Shown here piece after piece: positions 32,690 to 44,300 of a DNA stretch of 64,000 bases (the first letter of the stretch is position 1; each line of letters begins with the position of its first letter). Location of the stretch: positions 16,739,936 to 16,803,935 of the forward strand of contig NC_079214.1 of NCBI RefSeq assembly GCF_029633865.1, written 5' to 3'. The stretch is from Lampris incognitus (taxonomy: Eukaryota; Chordata; Actinopteri; Lampriformes; Lampridae). The translations under genes were made by a program, and so were the position numbers. A model generated the notes under the pieces. That model searched no databases. It worked only from the letters and a program-made list of their open reading frames with translations, and was not told where the DNA came from.

Positions 32690-33660
32690 CATGAGAGTCT
32701 CCTATTTATGCTCACTGGGATATTTTTCAAGATATGTGCCATACAATGAACAAATATTGCTCGTGGTTCTACCTCTCGCACTTTAGCTTGAACTCCATTC
32801 TGTTTGCCTGCTACATTGCTAGCTCCATCAAAGCATTGTCCTCTACATTTTGTTATGTCCTGGCCACATCTTGTTAGCACATCTTTGACTATTTTAAAAA
32901 GCCCCTCAGCTGTCGTTTCATGTGTTTCGTAAAATCCGAGAAAGTCTTCGCGAATTTGTAAATCCTTGCTGACCCAGCGGATGCAAATAGAGACCTGTTC
33001 ATGGGTGCTTAAATCTGTGGTTTCGTCCATCATAATAGAAAAACAATCACAGTCCTGTATGTTTTTGATCAGCTTCCTCATTACATCTTGATAAATAATA
33101 TTAACAATTTCGTTTGTGGAATCATGTGACAGCCATTTGAAGTTATTTCGCTCCAGCCATGCAATTATTTCAGGCACATCGTCACCTCTTAATCTGAGCA
33201 AATTTAGAAGGTTTGACTGTTCGTCAGTGTGTCCGCGAATAGCTGGTCCCTGCTGTCAAAGAAGGTGCTGAAGTGAGGTACATGCTTTTGTCAAGACGAC
33301 ACGTGCAACTTGCATGTCGCTCTGTTTGCTTGAACTCATCATTGCAAGGACGTTTTGAGTGCTAGAATTTTTTCTGGAAGACTCACGGTGACAGTCTGAT
33401 TGTTGGTGCTTTTTGAACCTTTCCAGTTCATGTTGCCATGCGTCAAACCCACTATCAATATATGCCATTTCGAGTTTTGTTGAAAAAATAATAAGTTTTC
33501 TGGTATGCTTGTTTGCAAATTTGGCAAAAAGCCTTTCCACTTTCTTTGTTGTACTCAAGCCAAGGATATGTATTCACCCATGTCTGCTGGAATGTTCTCC
33601 CTTTTTGCGCGGTGGAGGTCCGTAATGTACATTAGCTTCTGCTCTGGCTTCTGTGGACAC
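32690..33660 (-). pseudogene. hAT transposase with TTF-type finger (ZMYM1-like), broken
   Basis: Upstream (33630-33400, - strand): GRTFQQTWVNTYPWLEYNKE, CQICKQAYQKT and HELERFKKHQQSDCHRESS, the TTF-type finger region. Downstream (33201-32690): DCFSIMMDETTDLSTHEQV, RGQCFDGASNVAGKQNGVQA and FVHCMAHILKN, the RNase H-like core. A frame break falls between them and the C-terminus is lost at the junction with the Penelope-like fragment. The family also gave rise to host ZMYM-like genes, but this copy is dead. Confidence 0.78.
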
Positions 33661-34074
33661 CAGGTGCGGCTGACCAGCATTTCGATCCTCCTTGTGGCGT
33701 TCATTATCATTGGTACTTAGGTCAGCAGGTGCTGATTTTGGTGTTCTGATGACAGATTTATCAATTTTCGTTGTTCCTTTCTAAAATTTCATATAATTTC
33801 ATTGCCGGCACAGCACAAAGCTAAATTACCTGATGTTATTAACATTAGCTAACATAATTTAGCCGCCAAGTCATTTCTGTTTAGTCTAACCTACGTCAGG
33901 CGTCACGTAATTTACAGTCATGTGACAGCTGACCAACCGAGAGCTAGGACAAGAAGATACCAGACCAAGAGTACCCACTCGCGTGGGAATTCCAGGAAGC
34001 ACGTATTTTAGCAACAATGCATACTGTATACAGTATATATATTTTAATCTTAGCTCATTTTTATATGTTGAACT

Positions 34075-34968
34075 CTAATATTGGGGGTGCTTGAGCTCCA
34101 AAGCACCCACAGAGCTGGCGCCTATGCTCATTTTCATTTCATGTTCTTCCTTCAGATATTTCATTTTATGCTCATGAAATTCTCTGGCTAACTTTTCATG
34201 CATGGTCATCTTTTTTGTTCTCTGTTGAGAGGTGGCAGCAGCATCTTCTCTTAAGGATGTTATAGTAGATGTAGAGGGTCCACACTCACTGGACAGTGCA
34301 GGCTCTTCCACACTGCTCAGATTCCTTTCCTCTGGAAAAACAACACTGTTAGAAGCACAAATACACTCATATGGTCCATAGAATGAAAGAATAAAGATTG
34401 ACACAGTCAGTGTAATACATTTACTAAAGGAAGTAACCAATTTACTTTCTTTGGTATATTTACCATTTGTGCTCAGTTCTTCATCTGAACTATCCAAATG
34501 GTCATCGTCTGGTGTACCATCCAGAGGTTGCTGGGGTTCAATAATTCCAGACAGCAAGTCACTCAATTCATCAGCCTTGTCTTTTTTTGGTGGTCCACCA
34601 CCAGTATTAAATCTCTCTCTTCTGGTCTTTGCATTTTCTCTTTTTAAAGCCAGTTTAATGTTCTTCCACGGAGTCTAAAAGCAGATATCATTCAATATTA
34701 GTAATGTCAAAAATATGAACATGATAATTGTGGAATACTGATAATAATGTAGATTTCTCACCTGAAGTTGTTGTACTGTTCTTGTGGTTACATTTTCATT
34801 TGCATTGAATTCCCTGCAAATTGCGGCCCAAGCATTCTTTTTCTTTTGCTCAGTAGCAGTAGTATGGTTTTTACTTTCAATAACTGGATGGTTTGATAAA
34901 ATTTGTTTTAGTAGCGTTTTTTCATACTCACTAAAGTTTTTTGAACGAATTCTTTTTGCCTCTGCCAT
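34075..34968 (-). CDS. Myb/SANT-like DNA-binding protein of a Harbinger-type element
   Basis: Three exons with proper splice sites read on the - strand: 34968-34762, 34674-34464, 34331-34075. The first starts MAEAKRIRSKNFSEYEKTLL and holds a Myb/SANT-like helix set (NAWAAICREFNANENVTTRT); TPWKNIKLALKRENAKTRRE begins exon 2; exon 3 is charged and coiled (HEKLAREFHEHKMKYLKEEH). Harbinger transposons encode such a DNA-binding partner beside their transposase, and a Harbinger-like end lies upstream at 35252. No transposase frame was found. The intact splice frame is unusual among its broken neighbours; a recent element or a domesticated MSANTD-like gene are both possible. Confidence 0.6.
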
Positions 34969-35170
34969 GGTTATGTCTCAGGAGTCATACCATTAAATTG
35001 TGTTTTCGATTCCACTCCGGGTTTTTATGAGCACCACGAGATGAACAGCATGTGCTCATACTTAACCTGATGAGGTTTAACCCAGGTGCTCTCATTTAGA
35101 CTTACTTATCTTACTCCAGGACTCCATAGTCTTCGACTAACTAAACCAAATTTAAGATACGTTCATGGAG

Positions 35171-35252
35171 GCTACTTAAATGTCCTAGTTTAACTAGCAT
35201 GGATTAAGGACTGATCCTGGCTTGATTTAAGCCCTGTCTGTGAAACCGGCCC
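35171..35252. mobile_element. Harbinger-like terminal sequence
   Basis: Reading inward from 35252 on the - strand: GGGCCGGTTTCACAGACAGG, then TTAAATCAAGCC and TTAATCCATGCTAG. I recognise this as typical of fish Harbinger ends. The partner end was not found below 34075, so the element is probably truncated by the older mosaic. Confidence 0.55.
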
Positions 35253-35649
35253 AAAGAGTATGAAGTTTAAGTTAAAACTTAAGACATTCCCAACATTTTT
35301 TCAAAATAAATAAATGTCTGCCCATAATTGGTAAACACCATAACCCAGAGGCAAAACTGTCATCTTTGATTAAAAGATTTCAGAAACGTAGGCAGCATTA
35401 ACTCAGCTTTGCAACAGAAAAACCAACACCCTCACAACCCAAGCAAGACCTCACCATTACCTGTGACAGCTTAGGAGTATGATGTCCCTTGAGTAACACA
35501 GACTACATAGGGTAAGCATCTTTGTTGCCTTCAGCACATGGCTGTGTCAAGCCCAGGGCAACATTCAACAAGCAAAGACTGGTTGCCAGTCACTCTTTGA
35601 AAAAACTACAGCATGAGCCATGTCTGGCCACACTGTTTACATTTGTCAT

Positions 35650-35761
35650 GTTTGTTAAAAGACAAATGGACGAATGTTTACATTTGTTATATAATTGTTA
35701 AGAGTGGAAATACATTCAGTAAACCGCGTTAACTTGATTGACTGCTTCATATCCACTTTAA
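35650..35761 (-). repeat. Right TTAA-flanked inverted arm
   Basis: Inverse copy of 25993-26095, ending at TTAA 35758-35761. Shared text, read inward: AGTGG, A(C/T)AT(A/G)AAGCAGTCAATC, AAGTTAAC, then ATGTATTTCCACTCT. Outside the TTAA the two loci are unrelated. Confidence 0.6.
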
Positions 35762-37110
35762 GAGACTCGACAGAGTAGTACACATTGGAAAGGATGACAT
35801 AGGCACAAATTATTTTTGGAAAATTTGCAAATCTTGTATGTAAAACTGATGGTGATTTGAGAGTATTTATGTTTTGATTCTATGTTGTTTTAATGCTCAT
35901 TATTTTGTACTTTAAAAACTCAAGGGTGCCGTAATAAGATGCATAGAGAATGGGTGACCCTTCTCTACACACTTTTGTCAGTTCAACTCTGTTAGGTGTG
36001 GTCATTATACACATGCTGCTGCTCTGTGGATCCCTGCCAAACGGCTGTAAATTCCCTTGCCAGCCATTATGAGGCACAAGGAAGAGTTTGGTAAAAAGCT
36101 GTGTGAGAAACAAGGGGTTCCCCCCCCCCCACACACACACACACAATATACCAATATGTAAAGTCTATAGTAGCTGCCGCTGTAGAACCAAGACAGGATG
36201 GGCTACATAACGGTTACCGCTGCACATTATAGTTTTGTACCAAGGGATATGGTTTACAACCTGTTTCCAAAAACTGGAAGAACTAATTTCCATGAAGAAC
36301 TGAAGCGGGCATCGTTTCAGTTCACCCAGTTCAGGACATGGGTTCTCACATTTGAAATATTCAGAAATAATTGTAACATGAGAAGGTGGTCAATATTAAA
36401 GCGAGAATAGATGCTGTTATTAGAAAATAGAATGCTACTTTCATTTTCAGTCTGAGGTTGAAGAGAGCAAATGTTTTTTGCGTAGTGTGACTAGTCTGAA
36501 TGGGACTTGTATAGTGCTGATTGAACTGTATGTTGTCCATGTTTTGATCAATACTGTTAAATGCTGCCAGTTGTGTAACATTACTCTATTGCCAACAATA
36601 TGTTGCCTTGAAATTTTCTGATTAAATCAGTTTTTAGACTGAAAGATTTACAGAATTTATTTCTTTGTAAATGGTTGAATGTCACTCCTAGTTAGCATTT
36701 TACTGTGTTAGACACAGTTGGTACAGCACCCCAGCCTCCAAAGGCACTGGTGTCAAATTATTTTTTTTAGTTAAAATCCATATGAGGGTATGTAACAACT
36801 GTTTGTTTGGAATGGAGCCTCGAACCAAAAATTAATCTGACCTTAGAATAATACATCAAGCATGTAGGATGTTGAAATTATCCAACTGCCCCTCACATCT
36901 AGATATTGTGCATTTCCTTTTGCCAAAGACAAAAAAGAGAATCAGTTGGCCTTTGGGAAATCAGCCTTTTTATGGTGACAAATGTTCTGATCTTAAATGT
37001 GAGCTCAAACAGATTGCTAGTGTTTTAGGTCTGTAGCAGAACTATTGATTTTACTAGTTTTGCCATCCAAGTAAAATTTGAATCACTTCACAAATGTAAA
37101 CGGGGACACA
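35762..37110. other. Intergenic sequence, no gene seen
   Basis: Only a short AC microsatellite next to a C run (about 36121-36146) stands out. No coding block is supported on either strand. Confidence 0.5.
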
Positions 37111-37131
37111 CGCAGAGAATTAAATATAAAA

Positions 37132-37137
37132 TTTATT
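37132..37137 (-). terminator. hnrnph3: Probable hnrnph3 poly(A) signal
   Basis: AATAAA on the - strand, about 1.18 kb past the hnrnph3 stop. Position and 3' UTR length suit the gene; cleavage would fall near 37110-37120. Confidence 0.6.
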
Positions 37138-38318
37138 AGGCAAAATGTACAACAGTTGCTTAAACTATTTCACAGATCAAATATATATTTTTTTTATTTC
37201 TACTCTGAGAGCAGAAAATATATTCAACTTAGATTTTAAGTCAACATGTGAAAACGGTCATAGAAAACTCACTAGCTCACATTTATCACACTTCTCAGAG
37301 CAGGCGAGCTGAACTAGAATGACTCTGTCGCTGTTTCTAAGCCCATTTTGTCTTTGCAAGTAAAATTTAACCATATGGTGAACTACACTACTGAGGCAAT
37401 TCGGTGAATAAATCCAAAAGACTCAAAGAAGCCTTAACGTGGCGGATAAATTAAAACAAATTTGAGCAGTCTGACTTGGGGGGAGAAGAGTGTGCCTCTA
37501 TTAGATAGTCCAGCACACCATAACCACCAAATAGCTAAAAATGCAATTCCTATTGGGTGAGAGGATTTGTTTTATTCTATTATTTTTGGTCTTTAATGTC
37601 ACCATGCCTAGTCACAAATTATAGTGCATCCGTTAACCAGTTCCTATGATATTCTGCCTCTCGTCTTTACTTAGCTAATTCAGATGTAAGTGGAATCAAG
37701 AAATGACTGCTGCTCCCTCAGGGAAATAAAATTACCAACACATAACCTTTTGGACTTTGAAAGATTAAAATTTTTGATTTGCCTCAGAAGGGTACAGATT
37801 ACATATAAGTATTTGGGCAAGTTTTTCTAGACTTGGGCATAACAGTACACGAGGGTATACGTTTTTCTACAACACTAGTCCAGAAGCCAGACCTCACCAC
37901 CTATGTGTAGAGTGCGGTGCTTGGACCATACTTTCGTACTGCGACAGCCAGCTTTTATAACCTCTATATAAATATCTAGGAAAAAGGTTACTAAAAAAAA
38001 AATCATCACTGCTCCAGTATGCACCATCAGCCACTTACTGTATAGGGGACGGCTCAAAACACTGCAGAGGAAAGTAGGGTTTTTTTTTTTAGCTTACTGA
38101 AGTAAGTAGATGAGTGCTTGTTATAATATGTTGCTGGGTACAGCACACTACACTGGTTCTGCACAAAAAAAAAACCTTTATAAAAGTGAAGGAGCCAAGT
38201 GGTTTTTCTGTTCTAAGACTCCAGGTCAGGGCCCCTGCTCTGAATTGTGAAGCATAAATGAAGCCTTAGAAACATGAGACAAACATCAGGATGGGTTCTG
38301 AAGAGTGGGATGATATCA

Positions 38319-41300
38319 TCAGAATGCACCTCGCAGCCCACCGCTGCGCAAGCCTCCGCCTCCTCCTGAGCTGCCGTAGTAGCTACTGCTGCCACGACCT
38401 GGGGTAATTTGCAAGAAGCATAATTAGAAATAGCATAAAAATAAATGCTATGTTGAATGTACAGTGGCCCTGAAGTAAAAACACAACATTTCACAAAACA
38501 AATTTCAACGTGAGTGACACGACATAATTTGTAGAATACGAATAAAGCGCCATTACCCTACTAGAAAAGTTGCATTTCTGGTTCCAGCTGCGGTTTGCGG
38601 CTCTGCTTACTCTTAACTTTTAGCGACACCTTGAGACCCCTGGATTATTTTTGATTTTATGGATTTTCCCCCGATCATCGATTGCTGCACTGCCCGTCAG
38701 CAGTCCAAGCTGATTTTATAAGTCTTTAATCTCAACAGTTGTGGAAAAAACACTTTTATTCCTGGCCCAATTCACACACTGAGTCACAGTGTGGGGCGTT
38801 TCAGCAGAATTCTCAGCCTTCATACCTGGCTCCGGTCCATGAGTATAGTGCACAACATTGGTTTCAAAAATCCCATATCGGCCGGGCTCTATTATGGACA
38901 CACTCTATAGAAATGAGCAAATATAGAACGATAATTCCCTGAAACTTGCCAGTTTGTGAAATTCGCCCAGGTGCCATCTTGGAACCATTGTTGTGCAGTG
39001 AGTTCGATCAACGAGACCAATTCCCTATCTTTTACAACTGGGTGCCATCTATATCTCAAGTTCTGAGACACATTTGCATTTCATAGTGAGGAACACTGGC
39101 AGATTTGTTTCAAAGGAGGCCATTTTCCCCACTTTACCGACGCCTATATACGCTATTCACCACCTCAGGAATCACTTAAATTTGCAGGTCACCGGTGGTA
39201 AATGTCAGAACTCCAGCTGCGTGGAACTTCTTTATGATATGCAGACAAAAGCCCTCGATTGCCCAGTTTTGCTGACCCAGACTTCGCAGGGTCTTAGTGC
39301 CACCTCTTAGCGTTTTAAATTGTCATATGTGAAATTGTCTCCACTATAATTTAAACTGTCTCTGGCTGAAGTACCTTTGCCCCCCCCCTTTTTTTTTTTG
39401 TTCTTCCAATTGTACTTGGCCAATTACCACACTCTTCCAAGCCATCCCGGTCGCTGCTCCACCCCCTCTGCTGATCTGGGGAGGGCTGCAGACTACCACA
39501 CGCCTCCTCTTGATACATGTGGAGTCACCAGCCGCTTCTTTTCACCTGACAGTGAGGAGTTTCACCAGGGGGACGTAGCATGTGGGAGGATCACACTATT
39601 CCCCCCAGTCAGAGCCCAGGAAGAGAGGGTTACGTCAATAGGCCAATTATTTAACAGCAATGGCGGATCATGGGAGCCCCGGATAGTTCCAAACAGTCCG
39701 CATAGAATATGTGTCACATTGGAATATATCTATATATAAATGTAAAAATCTGAAAATATTGGTTAGTAGTTACCAGAAATTGTGGCTAAGCAGTTCATTT
39801 AAACGACCCGCCAAGCTTCGTTTGAAACTATTCGGCGGCTACATGAACCACGTGACCCTCTCGCGTTCTGACCCCTCATTGACGTAACTCCCTCTTTCTA
39901 GGGCTCTGCCCCCAGTTCCCCCTCTCCCCCAAACAGGCTGTCAAACCAACCAGAGGAGGCGCTAGTGCAGTGACCAGGACACATACCCACATTCAGCTTC
40001 GCACCTGCAGACATGGCCTATTGTTTTTGTAGGGATGCCTGACCAAGCCGGAGGTAACACGGGGCTCGAGTACCTTTGTGTCATTGCATCATTTCCTGTT
40101 AACGCGCCTTACTTCTGCAGGTAGTCTTTTTGAACAGAGATTTGAGGCATGGCAGAAGAGACCAAAATTATTTCAACCAAAGACCTCCTAGTGATGTTAT
40201 TCTCTATATGCTATCAATTGATGACATCAAAATGTCCCTTCAAATCCTGAAAACACTACAGTCAAGTGAGCAGCCACTTTTCATATGCCAGCAGCCATGT
40301 GTATATTTCACAGGATTTATATTTCTTACTCCCTGTTCAATTTGCAATGGGTCCTGGGACCAAGTAAATACTTTCCCTCCCTCCCTCCCTCACTATTTGT
40401 TTTGTGAAATGTTGTTGTGTTTTGCACTTCAGGGCCACCGTAAGAACGGGAATGACTATATAATGATAATGAAAAATTTAAACATTCATAATGGGACATC
40501 GTAAGACTGCAATACCATTATCCTTCCCCACACACTCACTCTGCCTTTTTTAAAAACAACATGGATAAAGGTTGTCAAAGATGACTCACTCATTTCTACA
40601 GCTCCACTGGCTGTCGAGTTGAGAAACAGCTCGATATAGCGGTGTTCTGTAGAGAAGGCATCATTAAAGAACTAATCAGTTAACCTATCAAACACGCTGG
40701 GAGTCTTAAGCAGCTCATTTGATGACTTTTATAAAATATTCAATATCTAAACCCCAATAATTAAATAACAGTTGATGTCTAACTCGCATAATACCTCTGA
40801 AACACTTCTATTGAGGGTCGAGGGTCTTAACCAAGCATGGAATTTCTGAAATTCTTTTAAAGAGCTAAATACCAACACTGTTCATAGCCTTTGAAGAGCT
40901 ACATTAAATATTCCCAGAAAAACATTTCAAGAGCTAGGATAATCATAATTTATACCACATCATGGCATTTAGGGTTTGGTGGTATTCAGGTTGGTCTAAT
41001 ATTGCAGCTCATGACAGGACATACGCATGTGGTTCTTGTCCTTGGACATGGCCGCCACGGCATCTTCATGGGAGCGGAATTCCACATCTGCCTCTCCAGT
41101 CGACTTGCCATTTGGAGCCACGTCAATATGGACCCTCAATGGACTCAGTGGAGCGAAGAACTACAACCCAGACACACCACACACATGCAGCATGCAGGGA
41201 AAGACAGACACACTCTTGAAGGACTTATTACGTGCATGTATTTACAAAACTTCCTATAGTCACACAGATATTAACACAGAATGTTTACACAAACAAATGA

Positions 41301-44300
41301 AAAAGCACAGACTCGTGTATCACATTTTTAACCGAGCTTAATGAACAACAACTATATACAAAGTAAACTACATACATGAATAGAAAACAGGTAAGTGGAC
41401 ATGAAAGAGGAAAATTAATGGGTCATGTGTTGAATCGAGAAGGACAGTATAAGATGTCAGTTCAACTGACATCCATTTATCAACAGAAAACTTTGAACCT
41501 ACAGTCAGTGCAGTGGGTGGCTCTTACTTTTGCAACGTCTCCCTCTGTGGCCCGGAATGGCAAACCCCTCATATGGACAAAGTGACCGATGTGGAAGCCT
41601 GAACCAGAATCACCTGACCCACCATAGCCATGGCCTCCCATACCTACACACAAGGCATGTGCTACATCACTTGTTGTACGATTTACTGGCAGTAAAAAAT
41701 GGAGTAAACTATGGCTGACTAACTCCTCAGCAAACCAGGAACTGTCTATCCAGAACATCAATTGTGACAAACAATGCTGAATAAAGCATCCTTTTTTATT
41801 AGGCTAGTATGAAATGGGGTTCAAAACTTATCCTTATAAGCCCAAATCATGAATTTACGTTAACATTGTCTTGGAAATGTTTAGCTATATTAATATGATT
41901 TTTATACCCTTTCCAGCCTCATACATGTAAAACATTTTAGCTGTCACAATATAATTCACTTTTTGCAAAATGTATGCAGGTCTTGTCTTGGTCAATGATG
42001 TGATTTCAAAAAAAATTTCAAGATGAACTCTGCTAATATCTGCCTTTGCAACTTTGGACAACATGAAGCTGTATTACAAGTTTACCAGCAAAATCTTGTT
42101 TCCAATTCCCCACGCCTTCATTATGACGGTTAACTAATCTAGCATTATTGTGCACACTTTGTCACTCAACTGGTTTTCAGAGGAAGTAGTCCAATTGCTG
42201 AGCAGTGACTGGTGAATCTGTGTGTCGATCATTATTTTTGGAACAGTCAATTCCTTGTTTAAAAAGCTCAGTAGGTTTGAGAGGGAAAAACTCAATTTTG
42301 AATTAATTGAAATTGGAAAAAAAAAACAAAACAAATGAAGCAGAAGTGAGAGGACAATATTGCAGTAGAGGGCATTGTACTTCAATTATAGGATGGGGGC
42401 TTCAAAACTTTATGCCAGCATTAAGTGATTAAATAAATATCAACCTCACCTCTTCCTACCCTCTCTCCTCTTATTCGGTCATCAAACACACCATTGCCAA
42501 AACAGTAATTATTGAATCCATTGTAGTTGTCAAAGCCACCGTAACCTGAACACATGAGGCAACAGAAACACAGTAGAGACAAAGACAAAACGATGAACAC
42601 CTGTGGAACAGATAACCCCAGATAGACTGTCGAGAGTTGAAAGTAACGGGCTCTTTACCTCCTCCATAGCCTCCTCCACTTCTCATGGTTTCCATTAAAG
42701 CTCCCCCACGGCCGGGCCCAGCCCCAAAGAACCCGCCCCTGGGGCCTCCCATCATCGGTCTATCATAGGGCCCAGGCCTTTGGCCCCCCATCCCACGCCG
42801 GGGCAGCTCATAGTAGGCTTTGATCTCATTACGGCTGCTCTTAAAAATCTCTATGTACCTGGATTCAGAGGGGCCCACAGGGCAGAGAGGGGTAGATGGG
42901 AGGGTTAGGCTAAAGAGATGGCTTGTTCAAATCTACAGATATGTGAATTACAGGGAAAACATAAGCAGACAAAAGACAAAACACTCTAAATGACCTCCTG
43001 AAAAAGTGCTAGGCGGCCTAATTAACCTACCCCAAAACACAATAAACTCACCCTAACCTGAAACTACTGTCTGATAGGCATTTAAAGACAAGGCCATTGA
43101 TAAACAGTGTGATCACTGCGTTTTTCCACTGTTAGCTCCAGCTGCTCCATAGCTGGTATAAAGCAAGTGATTTAATTTCTGTGATATTATGTCAGCTTGC
43201 ATCAAAGGATGTTTAGTATCTCACTGTGATTATACACTGATTTCAGGGTATAACCTGACCAGACATTCTTCATCAATGGCTTTGGTAAGTTAGCAAAGAA
43301 TTTTAGCTGTCTACACCTATATAACTGTAACGGATTACAGCCTAGTCAAGACAGTCCTTGTAAGGGATCTTTATCATGTCTTTTTTTTTCTCCAATCATT
43401 GTTTATGATGTAACAGCAATCCTATCACGGCAGTTCAGCTTTCTTTTGCTTGCTGATACAGCAGTGTTCAGTGCTGTTCTTAAAAAAAGAGTCTACTTCC
43501 ATTGTCACTTGTATTTCTACACTTCAACCCCTCTTCCTAGTCTTAGGATCTGCATAATATATAAATGATAGAGATACCCAAGTTACCCTCATTATAACTA
43601 TGTAATTGCAGTTAAATCCTCCCCATTAAATGGAGCCCTGACACATTAAATGCCTACTAGTAAAACAGTCCAACAGGAATTATAAAACCATCTTTAGTTT
43701 ACAGATGAGCTATACGGGCCCACTTCCCTAATAGTCAAATATATTGTCATTGTCGTTATTGTAAGGACGCCCATCCCATTGACCATTTAATGTTCTATTC
43801 TGTTCCCCAAAAAATGTACCCCAAATAGAGTTTAATAACCCATTAATACTTGTACCATCATGTAATAGAAATAGAATCCATCCCTTAATCATTTTATTAA
43901 AAGTATCATGTATATACCCATCCCAACAACAGTTATGCTAAAATTACTCTGAAATGACAAACCCGGTAATAACTGCAGTAGAAGCCCAATCCAACCCATT
44001 CCATCCCATCCCCTTCCCATCTGTCCCACCTGTGCCCTATTCTTTCCTTGTGTTTCCCCAGAGCCTTTTCTGCTATCTCCTTTGAGGCAAACTGCACGAA
44101 GGCTTCCCCTGTGCTCCTCCCCTGGTAGTCCACTGGCAGAGTAATCCCATTTGGCACGATTCTCAACCCTTCAACCCAAGCACACAAATACATAGGTAGA
44201 TAGATGGATATGTATATAGAGAGATATAGATAGAACACTGCTGTATTGGAGCGTGTAAATAAATAATGTATTCACTAATAGATAATAATATCCTCAATCA

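Noticed and set aside
32608..33201. 197-residue open frame on the - strand
   Set aside because: hAT transposase core running by chance into adjacent Penelope-like sequence; the finger half is in another frame and the C-terminus is missing.
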